A DNA stretch of 64,000 nucleotides from Bordetella genomosp. 1 (GTDB lineage: Bacteria; Pseudomonadota; Gammaproteobacteria; Burkholderiales; Burkholderiaceae_B). Each line of letters starts with the position of its first letter. Within the stretch, counting starts at the first letter, position 1. The notes under the pieces are model-generated. The model was not told the DNA's origin. It saw only the letters and a list, made by a program, of their open reading frames with translations, and ran no database searches. The position numbers and the translations under genes are program-made. Location: contig NZ_NEVL01000006.1 of assembly GCF_002261335.1 (NCBI RefSeq), positions 310,001 through 374,000 on the forward strand. The letters are read 5' to 3'. Of the stretch, positions 1 to 9,457 are shown one piece after another.

Positions 1-55
1 GGGTGGCCCTGCGGGGGCCAGCGCGCGCGGCGTTCCAAAACTCGCATTCTATCCC

Positions 56-88
56 AATATATGAGATTCAATTCTATATTTTGAGATT
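56..88. promoter_or_regulatory. Candidate operator/promoter of the galactonate operon
   Basis: An AT-rich island in otherwise GC-rich DNA lies about 90 bases before dgoK. It holds an inverted repeat AATATA (56-61) / TATATT (75-80) with a 13-base spacer. It also holds a direct repeat, TATATGAGATT (58-68) and TATTTTGAGATT (77-88). Such dyads are typical of GntR or IclR family operators; the enterobacterial dgo operon is controlled by the GntR-type DgoR. The regulator gene itself is not in the window. Confidence 0.45.
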
Positions 89-178
89 TTTTGGCCGCTC
101 GACTAGAATTTTTTGCATCGGGCCCACCGCCCCTACAAACCGGCCACGACACGTGGCGGACAACGAGACAGCTTTTCC

Positions 179-1189
179 ATGACTACCGGCAAGCCCGACA
201 CCGCGGCGCTGATCGCGCTGGACTGGGGCACCTCCTCCCTGCGCGCCTATCGCATGGATGGCCGCGGCCAGACGCTGGATGCGCGCCATCTGCCCTGGGG
301 CATCATGAATCTGCCCCAGCCCCTGCAGGACGGCGCGCTCGCCGCCGGCGCGGCCGACCAGGACGCCCGCTTCGAACTCGCGTTTCAACATGCCTGCGGC
401 GATTGGTTGCGCGCCGAACCTTCCCTGCCCGTGATCGCCTGCGGCATGGTCGGCAGCGCCCAAGGATGGCGCGAGGCCGCCTATCTCGACGTGCCGGTCG
501 ACCTCGGCCAACTCGCCGGCCAGCTCACCCGCGTGGCGCGCGACGGCACGCCGATGCACATCGTGCCCGGACTGATCCAGCGCCACGGCCTGCCCAACGT
601 GATGCGCGGCGAGGAAACCCAGGTGGCCGGCGTGCTGGACACGCTCGGCGCCGACGCCGACGACCTGCTGATCGGCCTGCCCGGCACGCACTCCAAGTGG
701 GTGGCGGTGCGGCGCGGCCGCGTCACCCACTTCGACACCTTCATGACCGGCGAGGTCTACGCCGCGCTGCGCGGCCACACGATTCTCGGCCGCACCATGA
801 GCGACGGCGCCTCCGACCCCGAAGCCTACGCACGCGGCCTGCGCGTGGCGGGCGCACCCGCCGGCCGGGCCGGCGTGCTCTCCACCATCTTCAGCGCACG
901 CACGCTGGGCCTGACCGGCGCGCTCACGCCCGCCGCCAGCCCCGACTATCTCTCGGGCCTGCTGATCGGCCACGAGATCGCGGCGCTGGCCGAGATGCTG
1001 CGCCAGCAGGGCGCGATGCCGCGCCTGGTGCTGTGCGGCGACGACGCGCTGTGCGAGCGCTATCGCCTCGCCCTCGATCACTACGGCCTGGGCACGCCCG
1101 CCCAGGCCCGCCACGCCACGGAACGCGGGCTCTGGCACCTGGCGCTGGCCGCCGGGCTGGTGCGCGCGTCCGTCACGGAGACGCCATGA
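179..1189 (+). CDS. dgoK: 2-dehydro-3-deoxygalactonokinase DgoK
   Basis: This kinase phosphorylates 2-dehydro-3-deoxy-D-galactonate at C6, the second step of D-galactonate breakdown, in the cytoplasm. The 336-residue product opens with the DgoK phosphate-binding segment ALDWGTSSLRAYRM and carries the later DGASDP motif, at normal family length. I chose the ATG at 179; an in-frame ATG at 113 lies further upstream but would add 22 residues unlike the family. The stop overlaps the dgoA start as ATGA (1186-1189), so the two genes are translationally coupled. It is the first gene of a dgoK-dgoA-dgoD-dgoT operon. Confidence 0.93.
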   Translation: MTTGKPDTAALIALDWGTSSLRAYRMDGRGQTLDARHLPWGIMNLPQPLQDGALAAGAADQDARFELAFQHACGDWLRAEPSLPVIACGMVGSAQGWREAAYLDVPVDLGQLAGQLTRVARDGTPMHIVPGLIQRHGLPNVMRGEETQVAGVLDTLGADADDLLIGLPGTHSKWVAVRRGRVTHFDTFMTGEVYAALRGHTILGRTMSDGASDPEAYARGLRVAGAPAGRAGVLSTIFSARTLGLTGALTPAASPDYLSGLLIGHEIAALAEMLRQQGAMPRLVLCGDDALCERYRLALDHYGLGTPAQARHATERGLWHLALAAGLVRASVTETP

Positions 1190-1824
1190 CCACCTCTTCC
1201 GCCCGACTCGCCCTGGCCATGCAGGCCTGCCCCCTGGTCGCCATCCTGCGCGGCATCCGCCCCGAGGAAGCCGCCGGCATCGGCCAGGCCCTGTACCACG
1301 CGGGCTTCCGCCTGATCGAAGTGCCGCTGAACTCGCCGCAGCCGTTCGACAGCATCGCCGCCATGCGCGCCGTGCTGCCGGAGGATTGCCTGCTGGGCGC
1401 CGGCACCGTGATCGATCCCGACGACGTCACGCGCGTGCGCGACGCCGGCGGCGCCATCATCGTCATGCCGCACAGCGATCCCGCCGTGATCCGCCGCGCC
1501 AAGGCCGAAGGCATGCTGAGCCTGCCCGGCGTGGCCACGCCCACCGAGGCGTTCGCCGCGCTGGCCGCCGGCGCCGATGCGCTCAAGCTGTTCCCGGCCG
1601 AACAGGTCGGCCCGTCGGTGCTGCGCGCCTGGCGCGCCGTGCTGCGCGCGCCGCTGCTGCCGGTCGGCGGCATCACGCCGCACAACCTTGCCGAATTCGC
1701 CGCCGCCGGCGCCTCGGGCTTCGGCCTGGGCTCGGCGCTCTACAAGCCTGGCCTGTCGGCCGACGAGGTCGGCGCACGCGCGCGCGAATTCGTCGCCGCC
1801 TGGCAGGCCATCGCCCCCCGCTGA
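1186..1824 (+). CDS. dgoA: 2-dehydro-3-deoxy-6-phosphogalactonate aldolase DgoA
   Basis: This class I aldolase splits 2-dehydro-3-deoxy-6-phosphogalactonate into pyruvate and glyceraldehyde 3-phosphate. The 212-residue protein is a KDPG/KDPGal aldolase TIM barrel. The Schiff-base lysine is Lys134 in [10 protein letters not shown], and the general-base Glu45 lies in LIEVPLNSP. The NSP segment fits the galactonate rather than the Entner-Doudoroff enzyme, and the flanking dgoK and dgoD agree. The start codon overlaps the dgoK stop by 4 bases. A 31-base gap with the Shine-Dalgarno AGAGGAG leads to dgoD. Confidence 0.93.
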   Translation: MTTSSARLALAMQACPLVAILRGIRPEEAAGIGQALYHAGFRLIEVPLNSPQPFDSIAAMRAVLPEDCLLGAGTVIDPDDVTRVRDAGGAIIVMPHSDPAVIRRAKAEGMLSLPGVATPTEAFAALAAGADALKLFPAEQVGPSVLRAWRAVLRAPLLPVGGITPHNLAEFAAAGASGFGLGSALYKPGLSADEVGARAREFVAAWQAIAPR

Positions 1825-1855
1825 TTTCACGATCCCACGCAGAGGAGACCCTCTC

Positions 1856-3004
1856 ATGAAAATCACCAAGCTCACGACCTACATCGTCCCGCCGCGCTGG
1901 CTGTTCCTCAAGATCGAGACCGACGAAGGCGTGGTCGGCTGGGGCGAGCCCGTGGTCGAGGGCCGCGCGCACTCGGTGGCCGCGGCGGTCGAGGAACTGG
2001 CCGACTACCTGATCGGCAAGGACCCGCGCAACATCGAAGACCACTGGACCGTGCTGTACCGCGGCGGCTTCTATCGCGGCGGCGCCATCCACATGAGCGC
2101 GCTGGCCGGCATCGACCAGGCGCTGTGGGACATCAAGGGCAAGTCGCTCGGCGTGTCCGTGTCGCAGCTGCTGGGCGGCAACGTGCGCGACCGCATCCGC
2201 GTGTATTCGTGGATCGGCGGCGACCGCCCGGCCGACACGGCCGCGGCCGCCAAGAACGCGGTGGCGCGCGGCTTCACCGCCGTGAAGATGAACGGCACCG
2301 AAGAGCTGCAATACATCGACTCGTTCGACAAGGTCGAGAAGTGCCTGGAGAACGTGGCCGCCGTGCGCGAAGCCGTGGGCCCGAACGTGGGCATCGGCGT
2401 GGACTTCCACGGCCGCGTGCACAAGCCCATGGCCAAGGTGCTGATGAAGGAGCTCGATCCGTTCAAGCTCATGTTCATCGAAGAGCCGGTGCTGAGCGAA
2501 CACTACGAGGCGCTCAAGGAACTGGCGCCGCTGACCTCGACGCCGATCGCGCTGGGCGAGCGCCTGTTCTCGCGCTGGGACTTCAAGCGCGTGCTGTCCG
2601 AAGGCTATGTGGACATCATCCAGCCCGATCCCTCGCACGCCGGCGGCATCACCGAGACGCGCAAGATCGCGGCCATGGCCGAGGCCTACGACGTGGCGCT
2701 GGCGCTGCACTGCCCGCTCGGCCCGATCGCGCTGGCCACCTGCCTGCAGATCGACGCCGGCTGCTACAACGCCTTCATCCAGGAACAGAGCCTGGGCATC
2801 CACTACAACGAAGCCAACGACCTGCTCGACTACGTCAGCAACCGCGAAGTGTTCGCCTACGAAGACGGCATGGTCACGATCCCGCAGGGCCCGGGCCTCG
2901 GCATCGAGGTGAACGAAGAGTATGTGAAGGAGCGCGCGACGGTGGGCCACCGCTGGCGCAATCCGATCTGGCGCCACGCCGACGGCAGCTTCGCCGAGTG
3001 GTGA
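1856..3004 (+). CDS. dgoD: D-galactonate dehydratase DgoD
   Basis: An enolase-superfamily enzyme that dehydrates D-galactonate to 2-dehydro-3-deoxy-D-galactonate, the first catabolic step. The 382-residue length equals the usual DgoD length. The expected catalytic and Mg2+ residues are present: Asp183 and His185 (GVDFHG), Glu209 (MFIEEP), Glu235 (ALGERL) and His285 (LHCPLG). The ATG at 1856 follows AGAGGAGACC. A longer in-frame reading upstream is only the antiparallel-phase overlap with dgoA and lacks family similarity. The gene is separated from the transporter by 172 bases. Confidence 0.95.
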   Translation: MKITKLTTYIVPPRWLFLKIETDEGVVGWGEPVVEGRAHSVAAAVEELADYLIGKDPRNIEDHWTVLYRGGFYRGGAIHMSALAGIDQALWDIKGKSLGVSVSQLLGGNVRDRIRVYSWIGGDRPADTAAAAKNAVARGFTAVKMNGTEELQYIDSFDKVEKCLENVAAVREAVGPNVGIGVDFHGRVHKPMAKVLMKELDPFKLMFIEEPVLSEHYEALKELAPLTSTPIALGERLFSRWDFKRVLSEGYVDIIQPDPSHAGGITETRKIAAMAEAYDVALALHCPLGPIALATCLQIDAGCYNAFIQEQSLGIHYNEANDLLDYVSNREVFAYEDGMVTIPQGPGLGIEVNEEYVKERATVGHRWRNPIWRHADGSFAEW

Positions 3005-3176
3005 TCCCCTGCCGCGCCGGCGCCTGACAGGCGCCGGCGTATCCCGGCCAGTGGCGTGCGGACAGGGCCGCGCGCCCCGCCCGCGCCGACCGAGCAAGCC
3101 CCCTGCAGATTCATAACATGCCCGGCGACGCAGACAGCACACGCCGGGCCCCCCAAGCCCCCCGAGGAGACCCGCC

Positions 3177-4487
3177 GTGTCCATCGCTACCGCAGCCGGC
3201 GCGCCGCTCGCGCAGAAACCCACGCGCAGCCGCTACATCATCATGGTGATGCTGTTCATCACCGTCGTCATCAACTATCTCGACCGCAGCAACCTGTCGA
3301 TCGCCGCCCCCGGCATCAAGGACGAGTTCGGCCTGTCGACCGTCCAGGAAGGCCTGATCCTGTCGGCCTTCGGCTGGACCTACGCCGCGATGCAGATCCC
3401 GGGCGGCTGGCTGGTCGACCGCATTCCGCCGCGGCTGCTGTATGCGCTGGCGCTGATCCTGTGGTCGGCCGCGACCTTCTTCATGGGCTTCGCCGGCAGC
3501 TTCGTGCTGCTGTTCGTGCTGCGCCTGGCCGTCGGCGCGCTCGAAGCGCCCGCCTACCCCATCAACAACCGCGTGGTCACGACCTGGTTCCCGGAACGCG
3601 AACGCGCCACCGCGATCGGCTTCTACACCTCGGGCCAGTTCGTGGGCCTGGCGTTCCTGACGCCGGTGCTGGCCTGGCTGCAGCACCACTATGGCTGGCA
3701 CATGGTGTTCGTGAGCACCGGTCTGCTCGGCATCGCCTGGGGCGTGGTGTGGTGGCTGGTGTATCGCGAGCCGCGCGCGTTCAAGGGCGCGAACGAGGCC
3801 GAGATCGAGCTGATCCAGAAGGGTGGCGGCGTGGTCGACCTGGACCGCCGCAACACCGAGAAGAAGGCGCCGTTCTCGTGGGCCGACCTGGGCCTGGTGA
3901 TGAGCAAGCGCAAGCTGTGGGGCGTGTACCTCGGCCAGTTCTGCCTGACCTCCACGCTGTGGTTCTTCCTGACGTGGTTCCCGACCTACCTGGTGAAGTA
4001 CCGCGGCATGGACTTCATCAAGTCGGGCTTCCTGGCCTCGGTGCCGTTCCTGGCCGCCTTCGTCGGCGTGCTGTGCTCGGGCGTGCTGTCGGACTTCCTG
4101 ATCCGCCGCGGCGCCAACGTGGGCCTGGCGCGCAAGCTGCCCATCATCCTGGGCCTGCTGATCTCGACCTCGATGATCGGCGCCAACTTCACCGACTCGA
4201 CCAGCTGGGTGATCTTCTTCCTGGCCGTGGCGTTCTTCGGCAACGGCCTGGCCTCGATCACGTGGTCGCTGGTGTCGGCGCTGGCACCGACCCGCCTGCT
4301 CGGCCTGACCGGCGGCGTGTTCAACTTCATCGGCAACATCTCGTCGATCTCGACGCCGATCGTGATCGGCTTCCTGGTCTCGAAGGACAACTTCGCGCCC
4401 GCCATCATCTACGTCTCGACGCTCGCCCTGCTGGGCGCGCTGTCGTACATCCTGCTGGTGGGCAAGGTCGAGCGCATCGAAGCGTAA
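3177..4487 (+). CDS. dgoT: MFS D-galactonate transporter (DgoT-like)
   Basis: A 12-helix major facilitator of the anion:cation symporter family, in the inner membrane, probably D-galactonate/H+ symport. The N-terminus has the ACS-family segment NYLDRSNLSIAAPGIK after the first helix, and the length of 436 residues is typical. The GTG start at 3177 is preceded by CCGAGGAGACC. The substrate is inferred from its place as the last gene of the dgoK-A-D-T order; the sequence alone would also allow another sugar acid such as glucarate. A strong terminator follows at 4508. Confidence 0.88.
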   Translation: MSIATAAGAPLAQKPTRSRYIIMVMLFITVVINYLDRSNLSIAAPGIKDEFGLSTVQEGLILSAFGWTYAAMQIPGGWLVDRIPPRLLYALALILWSAATFFMGFAGSFVLLFVLRLAVGALEAPAYPINNRVVTTWFPERERATAIGFYTSGQFVGLAFLTPVLAWLQHHYGWHMVFVSTGLLGIAWGVVWWLVYREPRAFKGANEAEIELIQKGGGVVDLDRRNTEKKAPFSWADLGLVMSKRKLWGVYLGQFCLTSTLWFFLTWFPTYLVKYRGMDFIKSGFLASVPFLAAFVGVLCSGVLSDFLIRRGANVGLARKLPIILGLLISTSMIGANFTDSTSWVIFFLAVAFFGNGLASITWSLVSALAPTRLLGLTGGVFNFIGNISSISTPIVIGFLVSKDNFAPAIIYVSTLALLGALSYILLVGKVERIEA

Positions 4488-4507
4488 CGCCTGCCGGATG
4501 CGCCAGC

Positions 4508-4543
4508 AAAAAGGCCGATGCGTTGTCCGCATCGGCCTTTTTT
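4508..4543. terminator. Bidirectional intrinsic terminator
   Basis: A perfect 15-bp stem reads AAAAAGGCCGATGCG (4508-4522), loop TTGTC, then CGCATCGGCCTTTTT (4528-4542). The A/T tails on both sides allow termination of dgoT from the left and of the minus-strand membrane-protein gene from the right, whose stop codon abuts it. Confidence 0.9.
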
Positions 4544-5223
4544 CATGCGTCGGCGGGGCGCTGGCGGCGCCGCCGCGCACGCACCGTGAGCCACAGCATC
4601 GCCACCGCCCACAGCGCGAGCACCAGGCCGTAGACCGGCCAGAGCAGCAGCCAGCGGACCCATTCGTATCCCGGCGCGACGCGCTTGAGCATGTAGGGCG
4701 GATGCACCAGCACCTCGGCCTGCTTGCCCAGCAGGCTGTCGGCCACGTCGGTCACGGTGAGCTCCAGCACGCTGTTTCCGGCCGGCAGCGTCACCGCCGG
4801 CGGCAGCACGCGCTTGCCGCCTTCCAGCGCAATCATCGGACGCAGCTCGCGCATCGCATGGCGGTTGCTGAAGGCATCGACGAACGAGCCGTCGAGCTGC
4901 AGGTCTTGTCCCTGCGGGCCGCGCAGGCGCAGCATCAGCAGATCGCCGGCGCGCATCTCACTGCCATGACCCACGATGCCGCCGGGCGCGGCGGGCCGCT
5001 CGGCGCCCGGAGCGGCCGGCGCGGGCAAGGGCAGCAGGGCGTGCATCCACAGCGGCGCCTCCTGGATGCGATACAGCTCGAGCCGCACGGTGGCGCCCGG
5101 CCGCAGCTCGAGCTCGCCGCGCGTGGCGGTAGTGGCCATGCTGTAGGCAATCATGCAGGCGCCGAACGCCACGGCGGCCACCGCCCACAGGCCCCAAAGG
5201 TACACGCCGAGTTTGCCGCGCAT
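4543..5223 (-). CDS. Hypothetical two-helix membrane protein
   Basis: A 226-residue protein I do not recognise. It has a hydrophobic helix near residues 7-27, a long extracytoplasmic region of about 160 residues rich in Ala, Pro and Gly, a second helix near residues 188-213, and a basic cytoplasmic tail (RARRRRQR). The arrangement suggests an inner-membrane protein with a periplasmic beta-rich domain. The ATG at 5223 follows GGAGCGGATGCG. It is monocistronic, convergent with the galactonate operon, and shares the terminator at 4508-4543. Confidence 0.7.
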   Translation of the reverse strand: MRGKLGVYLWGLWAVAAVAFGACMIAYSMATTATRGELELRPGATVRLELYRIQEAPLWMHALLPLPAPAAPGAERPAAPGGIVGHGSEMRAGDLLMLRLRGPQGQDLQLDGSFVDAFSNRHAMRELRPMIALEGGKRVLPPAVTLPAGNSVLELTVTDVADSLLGKQAEVLVHPPYMLKRVAPGYEWVRWLLLWPVYGLVLALWAVAMLWLTVRARRRRQRPADA

Positions 5224-5284
5224 CGCATCCGCTCCACTTTTCGATGCGGCAAGCGTAACCGATGCGTGCGCAACCTGTTCCGGC

Positions 5285-5689
5285 TCAGCCCGCCTGGCCC
5301 TCGGGCAGCTTCGCGATCACCTTGATCTCGAAGTCGAAGCCATAGAGCCAGGTAACGCCGACCGCGGTGATGTTGGGGAACGGCGCCTCGCCCCAGTACT
5401 CGGGCACGACGGTCCAGATGCGCTCGAAGGTGTTCTGCGGATCGACCATGAAGACGGTCACGTCGACCACGTCGTCGAACGTGGCGCCGGCCGCGGCCAG
5501 CACCGCGTTGAGGTTCTCGAACGCGCGCCGCACCTGGGCCTCGAGCCCGGGCTCGGGCGACCCGTCCTCGCGGCTGCCCACCTGTCCCGACACGAACAGG
5601 AAACCGTTGCTGCGCACGGCCGGCGAATACCGGTTGCGTTCATACAGGGCCTGGCGGCCCGCGGGAAAGACCACATCTCGCTTTGCCAT
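5285..5689 (-). CDS. RidA/YjgF family enamine/imine deaminase
   Basis: A 134-residue cytoplasmic member of the Rid (YjgF/YER057c/UK114) family. It carries the signature segments LFVSGQVG near residue 31, AFENLNAVLAAAGATFDDVV near 56-75, and the C-terminal EIKVIAKL. RidA proteins hydrolyse reactive 2-aminoacrylate or other imines, but subfamilies differ in substrate and this one is not clearly RidA itself. The ATG at 5689 is preceded by GGAGGAA at good spacing; an upstream in-frame ATG would place that ribosome site inside the gene. It is divergent from the LysR gene at 5834, which probably regulates it. Confidence 0.9.
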   Translation of the reverse strand: MAKRDVVFPAGRQALYERNRYSPAVRSNGFLFVSGQVGSREDGSPEPGLEAQVRRAFENLNAVLAAAGATFDDVVDVTVFMVDPQNTFERIWTVVPEYWGEAPFPNITAVGVTWLYGFDFEIKVIAKLPEGQAG

Positions 5690-5790
5690 CTGAATTTCCT
5701 CCATGAGAAGCCGGCGTCGCGCCGGCCATGACGACACCCTCACTGTAGGCAGCGGCGGGCGCGCGATAAATACGCGCGCGCGGCTAGCAC

Positions 5791-5809
5791 TGTTTGTAGA
5801 ATCCAAACA
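5791..5809. promoter_or_regulatory. LysR-type box between ridA-like gene and lysR
   Basis: A perfect dyad TGTTTG (5791-5796), 7 bases, CAAACA (5804-5809) sits 25 bases before the LysR start and about 100 bases before the divergent RidA-family start. Its T-N11-A geometry matches LysR-type regulator sites, so autoregulation plus control of the divergent gene is the simple reading. Confidence 0.55.
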
Positions 5810-5833
5810 ATCCGTCCGCTTCCTGGAGCCCCC

Positions 5834-6790
5834 ATGGACCGCTTCGATGCCATGCAGGCCTTCGCGCGCGTCGTCGAGACCGGCAGCTTCACCAAGGCCG
5901 CCGACACCCTGCGCCTGAGCCGCGCCACCGTCACGCAGCTGGTGCAGCAGCTCGAGGCGAGGCTGCGCGTGCGGCTGCTCAACCGCACCACGCGCAAGGT
6001 CAACGTCACCGCCGACGGCGCGGCCTATTACGAACGCGTGATCCGCCTGCTGGCCGACATGGACGACGCGGAGACCAGCCTGTCGGCGGCCGCGGCGCAG
6101 CCGCGCGGCCATCTGCGCGTGGACGTGCCCAGCCCGCTGGCGCGCATGATCCTGGTGCCGGCCCTGCCCGCGTTTCACGCGCGCTATCCCGACATCCAGC
6201 TCGACATGGGCGTGAGCGACCGCATCGTCGACATCATCGACGAGAACGTCGACTGCGTCGTGCGCGGCGGCGAGCTCAGCGATCAGTCGCTGATCGCGCG
6301 GCGCGTGGCCGACCTGCGGCTCGGCGTGTACGCCGCACCCAGCTATCTCGCGCTGGCCGGCACGCCCGCGCATCCGCGCGAGCTCGAGGACACGCACCAT
6401 CGCATCGTGGGGTTTCTGTGGTCGCGCACCGGCCGGGCCTTTCCCTACGCCATGCATCGCGGCGACGAGCGCATCCAGGTGCAGGGCCGCCATGCCTTCG
6501 CGGTCGACGACGGCAATGCGTATCTGGCCGCTGGGTTGGCCGGGCTCGGCGTGCTGTGGCTGCCGGATTACATGGCGCGCGAGCACGCGGCGCGCGGCGA
6601 ACTGGTGCCGCTGTTTTCCGACTGGCAGCTCGACAGCATGCCGCTCTACCTGGCCTACCCGCCCAATCGCCACGTCAGCGCCAAGCTGCGCGTGTTCATC
6701 GACTGGATCGTGGCGGTGATGGCGCAGCATGCGCCGGTGCAAGGGCCGCCGCCGCGCACGGTTGCGCGCGCAACCAGACGCCGGCGCTGA
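5834..6790 (+). CDS. LysR family transcriptional regulator
   Basis: A 318-residue LysR regulator with a winged helix-turn-helix at residues 1-60 (MDRFDAMQAFARVVETGSF, then a recognition helix SRATVTQLVQQLE) and a periplasmic-binding-like effector domain starting near residue 88. It is divergently transcribed from the RidA-family gene with a candidate LysR box in between. It probably controls that gene; the effector cannot be read from the sequence. The last residues are Arg-rich. Confidence 0.92.
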   Translation: MDRFDAMQAFARVVETGSFTKAADTLRLSRATVTQLVQQLEARLRVRLLNRTTRKVNVTADGAAYYERVIRLLADMDDAETSLSAAAAQPRGHLRVDVPSPLARMILVPALPAFHARYPDIQLDMGVSDRIVDIIDENVDCVVRGGELSDQSLIARRVADLRLGVYAAPSYLALAGTPAHPRELEDTHHRIVGFLWSRTGRAFPYAMHRGDERIQVQGRHAFAVDDGNAYLAAGLAGLGVLWLPDYMAREHAARGELVPLFSDWQLDSMPLYLAYPPNRHVSAKLRVFIDWIVAVMAQHAPVQGPPPRTVARATRRRR

Positions 6791-7028
6791 GCGGCGCCCG
6801 CCCCTCCCGACGTGGCGGGCGCGGGCCTCGGCCCCGGTCCGATCCTGAAAGACCCCCATCGTTCTTAATTTGGAACGCTGAAGCGAATTTTCGCCCTCTA
6901 CCGGCGTTTTCGAGCTATCTATAAAGTTCTGTTCATGGCAGCGACGCACCGAAACGCGACGCCGCAAACGGCGCCGAACCCGTCGGCACCCACCAGACAC
7001 CCCACTTTTTCAGATAGAGAGAACGCAA

Positions 7029-7661
7029 ATGACCAAGCCCTACGCCAAGCTCGACAAGAACAACGCCGCCGTCCTGCTGGTGGATCACCAGGCCGGCCTG
7101 CTGTCCCTGGTGCGTGACTTCCAGCCCGATCAGTTCAAGAACAACGTGCTGGCGCTGGGCGACCTGGCCAAGTACTTCGACCTGCCGACCATTCTCACCA
7201 CCAGCTTCGAGCAAGGCCCCAACGGCCCGCTGGTGCAGGAGCTCAAGGACCAGTTCCCCGACGCGCCCTACATCGCCCGCCCCGGCCAGATCAACGCCTG
7301 GGACAACGAAGACTTCGTGAAGGCCGTGAAGGCCACCGGCAAGAAGCAGCTCATCATCGCCGGCGTCGTGACCGAAGTGTGCGTGGCCTTCCCGGCACTG
7401 TCGGCCCTGGAAGAAGGCTATGAGGTGTTCGTCGTGACCGATGCCTCGGGCACCTTCAACGAAATCACCCGCGACGCCGCCTGGGACCGCATGAGCAAGG
7501 CCGGCGCGCAGCTGATGAGCTGGTTCGGCGTGGCGTGCGAACTGCACCGCGACTGGCGCAACGACATCGAGGGCCTGGGCACGCTGTTCGCGAACCACAT
7601 CCCCGACTACCGCAACCTGATGGCCAGCTACTCCGCCATCCAGGCCGCCACCAAGAACTGA
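7029..7661 (+). CDS. ycaC: YcaC-type cysteine hydrolase (isochorismatase superfamily)
   Basis: A 210-residue cytoplasmic isochorismatase-like hydrolase. It is strikingly like enterobacterial YcaC over its full length, including the N-terminus TKPYAKLDKN and the segments YIARPG and WFGVACELHRDWRND. The likely catalytic Asp19 (VDHQ) and nucleophilic Cys118 (TEVCVAF) are present. The physiological substrate of YcaC proteins is unknown. The ATG follows GATAGAGAGAAC. The gene stands alone, with a repeat pair (7688-7756) just downstream. Confidence 0.9.
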   Translation: MTKPYAKLDKNNAAVLLVDHQAGLLSLVRDFQPDQFKNNVLALGDLAKYFDLPTILTTSFEQGPNGPLVQELKDQFPDAPYIARPGQINAWDNEDFVKAVKATGKKQLIIAGVVTEVCVAFPALSALEEGYEVFVVTDASGTFNEITRDAAWDRMSKAGAQLMSWFGVACELHRDWRNDIEGLGTLFANHIPDYRNLMASYSAIQAATKN

Positions 7662-7687
7662 TTGCGCCCCCCCCCCCCCGGCGTCCC

Positions 7688-7756
7688 CAAACAATGGTGT
7701 CAGACTGCAATTTCCAAGATCGCGCCCGCCGCGAAAAATGCAGTCTGACACCTTTT
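7688..7756. repeat. Inverted pair of the GGTGTCAGACTGCA repeat
   Basis: One forward copy (7688-7713) and one reverse copy (7734-7756) of a dispersed repeat whose core is GGTGTCAGACTGCA followed by a T run. Together they could form an RNA hairpin with a roughly 20-base loop just after the ycaC-like gene. The reverse copy ends in CCTTTT, so the structure could also act as a weak terminator. Twelve more copies flank thpR at 50.5-51.6 kb. Confidence 0.8.
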
Positions 7757-7913
7757 CGGAGGGCAACCCAAAGGATGCGCCCGGCATACCCATGCACGAT
7801 GGCCTGGCCTCGCCGCCAGGCCTACGCTTCACCTCACCCGAACAACCCCGCCTGACGCTGGTGCCCGAACGGCCCGCATCCCCAGGCGTACCGAACCTCG
7901 CCTGGAGATAACC

Positions 7914-8165
7914 ATGTCGTTCTCGCTCATCACTCCCACCGACTTCAGCGTCGCCCGTACCAACCAGCTGCTGCAGCGCGCCCGCAATGTCGCGCCCGCG
8001 ATGATCGCGGCCTTGGCGCTGCTCGCCCTGATGCTGCAATGGGGTCCCGCGCCCGACGCCAGCTTCCCGGCCGTGTCGCAGCAGGCGCCGGCGACGCTGG
8101 AAGTGGCGTTGGCGCCCGAGCTCGCGATGGTCGCGCTGGTGACCGACACGCAGGCGCGGCGCTGA
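7914..8165 (+). CDS. Small hypothetical membrane protein
   Basis: An 83-residue protein of unknown function. The ATG at 7914 has a good ribosome site (CTGGAGATAACC). Residues about 27-45 (APAMIAALALLALMLQW) form one transmembrane helix; the rest is Ala/Val-rich. A GC-rich hairpin follows directly after the stop. I see no family match. It may be a genuine small gene because it has a ribosome site, matching codon use and its own terminator. Confidence 0.5.
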   Translation: MSFSLITPTDFSVARTNQLLQRARNVAPAMIAALALLALMLQWGPAPDASFPAVSQQAPATLEVALAPELAMVALVTDTQARR

Positions 8166-8174
8166 GCGGCCAGG

Positions 8175-8211
8175 CAAAAGCCCGCGAACGCGATCACGCG
8201 TGCGCGGGCTT
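8175..8211 (+). terminator. GC-rich hairpin after the small membrane gene
   Basis: Facing arms AAGCCCGCG and CGCGGGCTT with an inner GATCACG-type loop region, followed by TTGTTCG. It is a strong stem with only a short T tract, so termination efficiency is uncertain. Confidence 0.55.
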
Positions 8212-8369
8212 GTTCGTTGCTGCATTTGCGGTGGCCTGACTGCCCGACGTGTTGCGAGCGGTCCGCTGGCCGTCGAAGGCCAGCGTGCGCCGCATCGCGT
8301 TGCCGCGACACCCTGCGGCACACCGGCCCGCGGGCGTCATGCCGATTCAATCGATACCGGGACGACCCA

Positions 8370-9170
8370 TCAGAGCATGGCCATGCGGCTGTTCTGCAGA
8401 TCGGTCACCAGCATGTGCCCCGGCGCGTGCGTGATGCAGAACTCCGGCCGCACGGCGGCCACCACCGATTGCGGCGTCACGCCGCAGGCCCAGAACACCG
8501 GGATCTCGCCCGCCTTGATCTCGACCGCGTCGCCATAATCCGGCCGGCCGATGTCGGCAATGCCGATGAGCGAAGGATCGCCCAGGTGGACGGGCGCACC
8601 ATGCACCGACGGAAACCGCGACGTGACCTGGATCGCGCGGATCGCGTCGGCCGCCTTGAGCGGCCGCATCGACACCACCAGCGGACCGCCGAACACCCCG
8701 GCCCGCTCCGTCTCGATGTTGGTGCGATACATCGGCACGTTGCAGCCCTGCTCGATGTGGCGCACCGGCAGGCCGTTGTCCAGCATCGCTTCCTCGAACG
8801 AGAACGAGCAACCGATCAGGAACGACACGAGGTCGTCGCGCCAGTACTCGCTCACGTCCGTCGGCTCGGCGATCAGCTCGCCGTCCTTCCACACGCGATA
8901 GCGCGGAATGTCCTTGCGGATGTCGATGTCGCGGCCCAGCGTGGGCAGCGCCGGATCGCCGGGCTCGGACATCGCGAGCAACGGGCACGGCTTGGGATTG
9001 CGCTGGCAGAAATGCAGAAAGTCGGCGGCGAGCGCGCGCGGCAGGATGGCGAGATTGGCCTGGACCTGACCGGGCGCCAGGTTGGCGGTCGGGCCGGTCA
9101 GCCTGCCCGCGCGGGCATCGAGACGGGCCTGATACGCCAGTTCGGCGCCATTGCGTGCTTGCATGGACAT
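8370..9170 (-). CDS. DUF1445 family putative hydro-lyase / D-glutamate cyclase-like protein
   Basis: A 266-residue cytoplasmic protein of the DUF1445 family (bacterial 'putative hydro-lyase', related to the lyase part of mammalian D-glutamate cyclase). Recognisable segments are [20 protein letters not shown] near the middle, and the C-terminal ACGVTPQ and [12 protein letters not shown]. The reading frame stays open far upstream, but the family starts near the ATG at 9170, preceded by AAGGGAAACCGC. An ATG two codons later is also possible. It is monocistronic. Confidence 0.85.
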   Translation of the reverse strand: MSMQARNGAELAYQARLDARAGRLTGPTANLAPGQVQANLAILPRALAADFLHFCQRNPKPCPLLAMSEPGDPALPTLGRDIDIRKDIPRYRVWKDGELIAEPTDVSEYWRDDLVSFLIGCSFSFEEAMLDNGLPVRHIEQGCNVPMYRTNIETERAGVFGGPLVVSMRPLKAADAIRAIQVTSRFPSVHGAPVHLGDPSLIGIADIGRPDYGDAVEIKAGEIPVFWACGVTPQSVVAAVRPEFCITHAPGHMLVTDLQNSRMAML

Positions 9171-9405
9171 GCGGTTTCCCTTGTGACGGCGCGGCCGCGT
9201 CGGCCGCCTGATGCGAAGCATTGCACCGCAAGCCCGCGCCGCGCGTCCAATCACAAGTTGCGATACACCCCTATCAATATTTCTTATGCGGGGTTTTCCC
9301 GTAGGCTTCGTGGGTCTGCGTGTCAGGTTCGGCTCGCGCGGCCGGTTGCCGGTCCGGAATCGACGCGTCCGTGTGCCGTCCCCCCATCGTTCGTCGCGCA
9401 CGCAA

Positions 9406-9434
9406 CAAAAAGGGCACCCCTCGCGGGATGCCCT
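9406..9434 (-). terminator. Intrinsic terminator of htpG
   Basis: On the minus strand GGGCATCCC, a short loop and GGGGTGCCC are followed by a TTTTTG tail, 24 bases after the htpG stop. Confidence 0.85.
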
Positions 9435-9457
9435 CGTTCAGACGTCAAGGCAGCGCG

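Noticed and set aside
9171..9401. Long N-terminal extension of the DUF1445 protein, or a tRNA-like sequence near 9330
   Set aside because: The extension has no family similarity and no ribosome site. I could not fold a tRNA cloverleaf in either strand.
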